The notes under the pieces are model-generated. The model saw nothing but the letters and a program-made list of their open reading frames with translations, was not told the DNA's origin and did no database searches. Both the position numbers and the translations under genes were made by a program. Shown here one piece after another: positions 18,456 to 21,903 of a DNA stretch of 21,903 nt (positions are counted from its first letter, which is position 1; each line of letters starts with the position of its first letter). Source of the stretch: DATGKR01 sp035294565 (GTDB lineage Bacteria > Actinomycetota > Acidimicrobiia > Acidimicrobiales > Palsa-688); the NCBI GenBank assembly GCA_035294565.1, contig DATGKR010000048.1, positions 1 to 21,903 on the forward strand, in the 5' to 3' direction.

Positions 18456-18540
18456 CCCACCCCGGTCCACCCGCCGTTTCCATGTCCCTAGCGGCACCCT
18501 GCCGGCGGCTGGTGGCTCTAGTCCCGTGGTGGAGGCCAGC

Positions 18541-20325
18541 TCAGCGTCTGGCGGCCATTCGCCGGCGCGCCTCGTCCACCAGCGGGCCGGCCCAGTCGGG
18601 CCTCGCCACCCCCGTCTCGTAACAACCCAGCAGGTGCTCGAGCCACGCGCACGACTCCTCCAGGCCGCCCGGCCGGCTGCGGGCCGGCCATGTCGCGCGG
18701 TAGTCCTGGATCACCGCCCGCAGGCGCTCCGCGAGGCTGTTCCGCACCGTTGCCGGCACGCCGGCGAGGTGCCCGCCGGCGTCGAGGCGGGCGCGTGCGT
18801 CGGCGATCGCGATGTCGAGAAAATTCGCCGTGACGCCCAGTTCGGCAGTCGCCCGCCGGCCGTACGGCGAAGCCGGGACGGCACGCTCCAGGTGGCGCCG
18901 GGCGGCGGATACCGCCTCCTCTGCGGCGTCGAGGTGCTCCGCCTGCAGGCCGAAGGTGACAGCCGAGCCGACAGGAAGCTGTGGGAAGTACAGGTGCAGA
19001 GTGAGGGCCGAAACGTTGGGGAGCCCGCAGGGGACCGCGCGGTAGGCATTGCCCAGGGCGACGAGGGCCGACCCGACCGACCGGCCGCCGCTGCGGGGAT
19101 CGGGACGGAAGCTGTGTATGTCGAGAAGTCGACCGATTGCCGGCGCGTCGAGGTCCCGGTTGGATTCGAGGCACCACGAAAAGGCAGCCGCAGCGGCGAA
19201 GCCGACGTCGGAGACGGCCTCGGCCTGGTGGTGGCCGAAGTCCCCCCAGTCGGTGACGAGCAGGCCGGCCGCGCCGCCGGCAGCGGCGGACGCGGCCTCC
19301 CGGCAGTTGGTCACCGCGTTGTCGACGCGGCCGGCGAAAGAGATCCAGCTCGAAGTGCCGGGGCAGAGCCATACGGCGTGGCCGGCCCGGCCGAGGCTGT
19401 CCAGGCGGTCGGCGAAAGGGTGGCCGGCGTCGTAGCCCCACTCGCAGAGGGTTGTTTCCGCCGGCAAGCTCTCGACCATTTCAGGGTGGGCGGCGAGCAT
19501 GTCGGCCCACACGAGAAGCTCGCGCCCCTCCAGGGCCGGGAGCCTCCGCAGCCCCTCCACCCAGCCGGCCCACTCCGAGACCCGGGAGGAAGGAAGGTCC
19601 CACGGCTCGTCGAGTCCCGCGTGGAAACGCCCGGCGGGCACGGCGGCGGACAGCTGCGACACGAGATCCGCGGCCAACCGGGCCGACCCCGGGTGTGCCG
19701 GGTCGAGGGTGGAAGCCGGTACGGGCAGGCCGATGGCGTTCGCGCCCACGCCGCGGAGAATCCCGAGGGGGGAGTAGCGCTCGTGGAGCAACCAGCGCTC
19801 CATGTGGCCCAGCGTGTTCTGGTTGGGGACCAGCTCCACGAAACGCTCGGCGCAGAAGGATTGCAGACGGGCCATGTCGTCGGCGTCGAAAGGATCCGCA
19901 GCCGCCCAGACCTCGCGGTGCCCCTCGTAGGCGAAGGTGTGCTCCATGTAGAGCTCCAGGTGGTTCACCTTCAGGTTCGCGAGCCGCTCGACCAGTTCGA
20001 GCAGCCTCTCCAGCGTCGGCACGCGGCAACGGGAGACGTCGACCATCGCCCCCCGCACCGGTAGGTCGGGCCAGTCCTCGACCGTCCCGACCGGCAGCTG
20101 GCCGTCGGGATGGAGGGTGCGAAGCTGGGCGAGCGTCCGCCGGGCGTAAAACTCGCCGGGAGGGTCTGCCGCTTCGAGGCGGACACCATCGGCGGCGATG
20201 TTCAAGCGGTATCCCTGGGCGGGTAGCCCGTGGGCGGGCGAGACGGTCGGCTCGGCGGCCAGTACCCGCTCGGTGCCCGACAGCCGTACCCGGCGCGGAC
20301 GCGGCAGTAGCGCGAGGATGGGCAC
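18541..20325 (-). CDS. GH20-type beta-N-acetylhexosaminidase
   Basis: A 594-residue glycoside hydrolase expected to remove terminal N-acetylglucosamine or N-acetylgalactosamine. Residues about 20-80 resemble the GH20 beta-sheet domain (GYRLNIAADGVRLEA, GEFYARRTLAQL). The catalytic barrel follows from TVEDWPDLPVRGAMVDVSR. The Asp-Glu pair of substrate-assisted GH20 enzymes appears as HAGLDE (D239-E240), where the family usually has HxGGDE. Further barrel motifs are LVPNQNTLGHMERWL and LLVTDWGDFGHH. The last 200 or so residues are helical and may form a separate domain. I see no signal peptide, so it should act inside the cell. GTG 20325 is chosen because sequence upstream has no homology, belongs opposite the acetyltransferase gene, and TAAACC ends 7 nt before it. 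It diverges from the GNAT gene with 24 bp between start codons. The exact sugar is unknown. Confidence 0.87.
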   Translation of the reverse strand: MPILALLPRPRRVRLSGTERVLAAEPTVSPAHGLPAQGYRLNIAADGVRLEAADPPGEFYARRTLAQLRTLHPDGQLPVGTVEDWPDLPVRGAMVDVSRCRVPTLERLLELVERLANLKVNHLELYMEHTFAYEGHREVWAAADPFDADDMARLQSFCAERFVELVPNQNTLGHMERWLLHERYSPLGILRGVGANAIGLPVPASTLDPAHPGSARLAADLVSQLSAAVPAGRFHAGLDEPWDLPSSRVSEWAGWVEGLRRLPALEGRELLVWADMLAAHPEMVESLPAETTLCEWGYDAGHPFADRLDSLGRAGHAVWLCPGTSSWISFAGRVDNAVTNCREAASAAAGGAAGLLVTDWGDFGHHQAEAVSDVGFAAAAAFSWCLESNRDLDAPAIGRLLDIHSFRPDPRSGGRSVGSALVALGNAYRAVPCGLPNVSALTLHLYFPQLPVGSAVTFGLQAEHLDAAEEAVSAARRHLERAVPASPYGRRATAELGVTANFLDIAIADARARLDAGGHLAGVPATVRNSLAERLRAVIQDYRATWPARSRPGGLEESCAWLEHLLGCYETGVARPDWAGPLVDEARRRMAARR

Positions 20326-20332
20326 GGGTGCT

Positions 20333-20342
20333 GGTTTAGCAT
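20333..20342. promoter_or_regulatory. Overlapping divergent -10 elements between GH20 and GNAT genes
   Basis: On plus, TAGCAT (20337-20342) ends 7 nt before ATG 20350. On minus, TAAACC (20338-20333) ends 7 nt before GTG 20325. The two hexamers share bases 20337-20338, so one small AT-rich patch appears to serve both genes, each with a leaderless message. Only one polymerase could occupy it at a time. Confidence 0.45.
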
Positions 20343-20349
20343 CGCCGCG

Positions 20350-21009
20350 ATGTCCGTCCGCGTGCGGGGCTACAGGCCCGAGGACCGTCCGGCGGTGAGG
20401 AGGATCTGTTACCAGACCGGCTACATGGGCGACCCCCCGACGTGGTACTGGCGCGACGAGGAGAGCTTCGCCGATATGTGGAGCAGCTACTACACCGACG
20501 CCGAACCCGAGTCGCTGTTCGTCGCCGAGGATGGCTACGGGCAGGTGGCTGGTTACCTCCTCGGCTGCGTCGACTCGGCCCTGGCCTGGGATCCCATCCG
20601 GATCGGCACGCGGCACGCGTTCGGCCGCCTGTGCATCGTGCGCCCAGGAACGGCGAGGACGATGTGGAGGGCGCTGGGCGACACCCTGGCATCACAACTG
20701 CTTCGGCTCCCCCTGGCCGCTTCGGAGTTCGACGACCCGCGCTGGCCCTCCCACCTGCACATCAACGTGCTGCCTCACCTCCGCGGCACCGGGGCCGGTC
20801 GGGCGCTCATGGACGCGTGGCTGGGCCGTCTGCGGTCTCTGGGATCGCCCGGCTGCTTCGCTTCTACCCTGGCCGAGAACGAGAGGGCGGTGGCATTTTT
20901 CGAGGCGACCGGGTTCGTCCGCCATGGCGAGCCGCTGCCCGTGCCCGGCCAGCGAGCCCCGGACGGCAGCCGGCTTCACCGCCAGATCATGGTGCAGTCA
21001 TTACCGTGA
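20350..21009 (+). CDS. GNAT acetyltransferase resembling the O-GlcNAcase C-terminal domain
   Basis: A 219-residue acetyltransferase fold. It begins VRVRGYRPEDRPAVRRICYQ, has the central strand SLFVAEDGYGQVAGYLLGCVD, and carries the acetyl-CoA loop in HINVLPHLRGTGAGRALM (RGTGAG at 145-150). It ends with ENERAVAFFEATGFVRHG. Overall arrangement, including the D-x-C-G-Y-type strand and the TVD/CVD turn, reminds me of the bacterial relatives of the C-terminal pseudo-acetyltransferase domain of human O-GlcNAcase. Unlike the human domain, the acetyl-CoA loop looks intact here, so it may be an active enzyme. The acceptor is unknown; an amino sugar is possible given the hexosaminidase next door. TAGCAT lies 7 nt before the ATG. 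The last 9 bases overlap the 3' end of the next gene on the opposite strand. Confidence 0.85.
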   Translation: MSVRVRGYRPEDRPAVRRICYQTGYMGDPPTWYWRDEESFADMWSSYYTDAEPESLFVAEDGYGQVAGYLLGCVDSALAWDPIRIGTRHAFGRLCIVRPGTARTMWRALGDTLASQLLRLPLAASEFDDPRWPSHLHINVLPHLRGTGAGRALMDAWLGRLRSLGSPGCFASTLAENERAVAFFEATGFVRHGEPLPVPGQRAPDGSRLHRQIMVQSLP

Positions 21010-21903
21010 CAGTTCCCTGACCAGGTGGGCGAACCGCCTGGCAGCCGGTGGCAGGAGGACGGCGCGCGCGGCGGCTGCCAGCTCGTCCGCGCTGGGGAGG
21101 GCCCCCAGCACCCAGCGGGAGAAGGAGCCTTCATCCATCCATGCGGCGATGGCCGCTTCCCCGCGCGGCTTGCGCGGATCCGAAGAAGCCGCCACACGGT
21201 AGGTCTCCCAATCGCGCGACGACCCGTGCGAGCGGATCGCCTCTATGGGGTCCTCCGGCGCGCAGGAAAGCTGCAGCGCCGGGTGGAGGGCGAGAGCTTC
21301 CCGCCAGGTGAGCCGCCGACCGCAGCTGCCGGCGAGCATCAGCCGCGTCAGCCAGGCCGCTGAGTGAAGCAACCCCAACGACCGCTCGGGAGGAGGGGTG
21401 GGGAGCCCGAGGGACCGCCTGAGGACGTCGAGAATCACACCGTTGTGCGGCGGCTGCTGCAAGACGGGTCCGTTCGCCGACTCGGACCTCCAGCCCACCC
21501 GCCCATCGCGGCACACGACGCAGCAGAGCGTCAGGCCCCCGAGCCTGACCGGAGGCATCTCATGCTCATGCGAGTCGGGGAGCCGGTAGGCCCTGCCGGT
21601 CGCCACGACGGCGACGGCGGAACAGTCCGGCGGGGCTGTCCAGCCGAGCAGGTCCCGGCGTCGCGTGAACGACAGCTGCAGCGTGCTCAGCGCCGTGCGC
21701 CCGGGGATCCTCACGAATGTCGGCCGGCCTTCGGCTGCCACGCCGGCGCCGAGGCGGCGCAGCAGCGCCACGGCCAAGGCCGCCGGGTCGGCGGGAAGGG
21801 CTGGAACTGTCGGGGCCGCTGTGTCGGCGGCCCGTCCCTCGGTGGGGGAGACCTCCGGGCTGCTCTCGTTGGATCGGTGTTCACCTCGGGTCGCATCGGG
21901 TTC
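21001..21903 (-). CDS. Unrecognised protein, 5' end beyond the window
   Basis: The frame is open from the TAA at 21001-21003 to the window edge, giving at least 300 residues, and I do not recognise the family. The visible N-terminal 45 residues are polar and rich in Pro, Ala, Ser and Thr, like a linker. A globular part follows (RPTFVRIPGRTALSTLQLSF; AVAVVATGRAYRLPD), then LTLCCVVCRDGRVGW with three closely spaced cysteines. A helical C-terminal half comes last (HNGVILDVLRRSLGLPTPPP; LTWREALALHPALQL; ARAVLLPPAARRFAHLVREL). No membrane segment or signal peptide is seen. A TTG at 21777 could start a shorter form, but no ribosome site precedes it and the frame stays open upstream without ATG or GTG, so the true start is probably outside. 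It is convergent with the GNAT gene and overlaps it by 9 bp. A plasmid- or secretion-related role cannot be claimed. Confidence 0.65.
   Translation of the reverse strand, partial: EPDATRGEHRSNESSPEVSPTEGRAADTAAPTVPALPADPAALAVALLRRLGAGVAAEGRPTFVRIPGRTALSTLQLSFTRRRDLLGWTAPPDCSAVAVVATGRAYRLPDSHEHEMPPVRLGGLTLCCVVCRDGRVGWRSESANGPVLQQPPHNGVILDVLRRSLGLPTPPPERSLGLLHSAAWLTRLMLAGSCGRRLTWREALALHPALQLSCAPEDPIEAIRSHGSSRDWETYRVAASSDPRKPRGEAAIAAWMDEGSFSRWVLGALPSADELAAAARAVLLPPAARRFAHLVRELSR

Noticed and set aside
18456..18540. Intrinsic terminator after tRNA-Val
   Set aside because: GC-rich partial repeats are present, but I could not form a clean stem followed by a T tract.

Overview
The window is high-GC, gene-dense DNA with many GTG starts, short intergenic gaps and -10-like hexamers sitting 6-8 nt before start codons. 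This suggests an actinobacterium, perhaps from a deep lineage such as Acidimicrobiia, though the class is only a guess. Gene content is mostly chromosomal housekeeping (metH, rnpB, sbcCD, lgt, a valine tRNA), with one island-like insertion carrying mercuric reductase.

Layout: (1) 1-3180, minus: metH, running off the left edge. (2) 3247-4500, plus: a PAS-PAS-GGDEF diguanylate cyclase, divergent from metH. (3) 4572-6463, plus: a two-gene unit. The first gene fuses a CPTC thioredoxin fold to a cysteine-containing domain I cannot name. The second overlaps it by 4 nt and has an in-frame TGA at 6221-6223, within Asp-Ala-Asp-[TGA]-Gly-Ser-Cys-Thr-Ser-Cys. A perfect 8-bp hairpin follows at the distance expected of a bacterial SECIS element. 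I read it as a UGSC-type selenoprotein, and it is the most notable item here. (4) 6464-8399: an AT-rich palindromic control region and merA (mercuric reductase with an N-terminal metal-binding domain), whose codon use differs from its neighbours. (5) 8495-13893, minus: rnpB (RNase P RNA), a 14-TM drug exporter, sbcC and sbcD. (6) 13948-17304, plus: a membrane-anchored NERD protein, a Nudix hydrolase, a MarR regulator and an acyl-CoA synthetase, tightly packed. (7) 17282-18250, minus: lgt. Then tRNA-Val(GAC) on plus. (8) 18541-21009: a GH20-type hexosaminidase and a GNAT acetyltransferase resembling the C-terminal domain of human O-GlcNAcase, diverging from overlapping -10 elements. (9) 21001-21903, minus: an unrecognised partial gene.

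How the genes may work together: the thioredoxin-fold protein and the selenoprotein are probably translationally coupled redox partners of unknown substrate. SbcD and SbcC form a DNA-end nuclease complex. The acyl-CoA synthetase probably answers to the MarR regulator. The GH20/GNAT pair may act on the same amino sugar. No selenocysteine machinery (selA, selB, selC, selD) is in the window, so the selenoprotein call depends on it being elsewhere in the genome. All functional calls come from reading motifs by eye; nothing was searched or computed.
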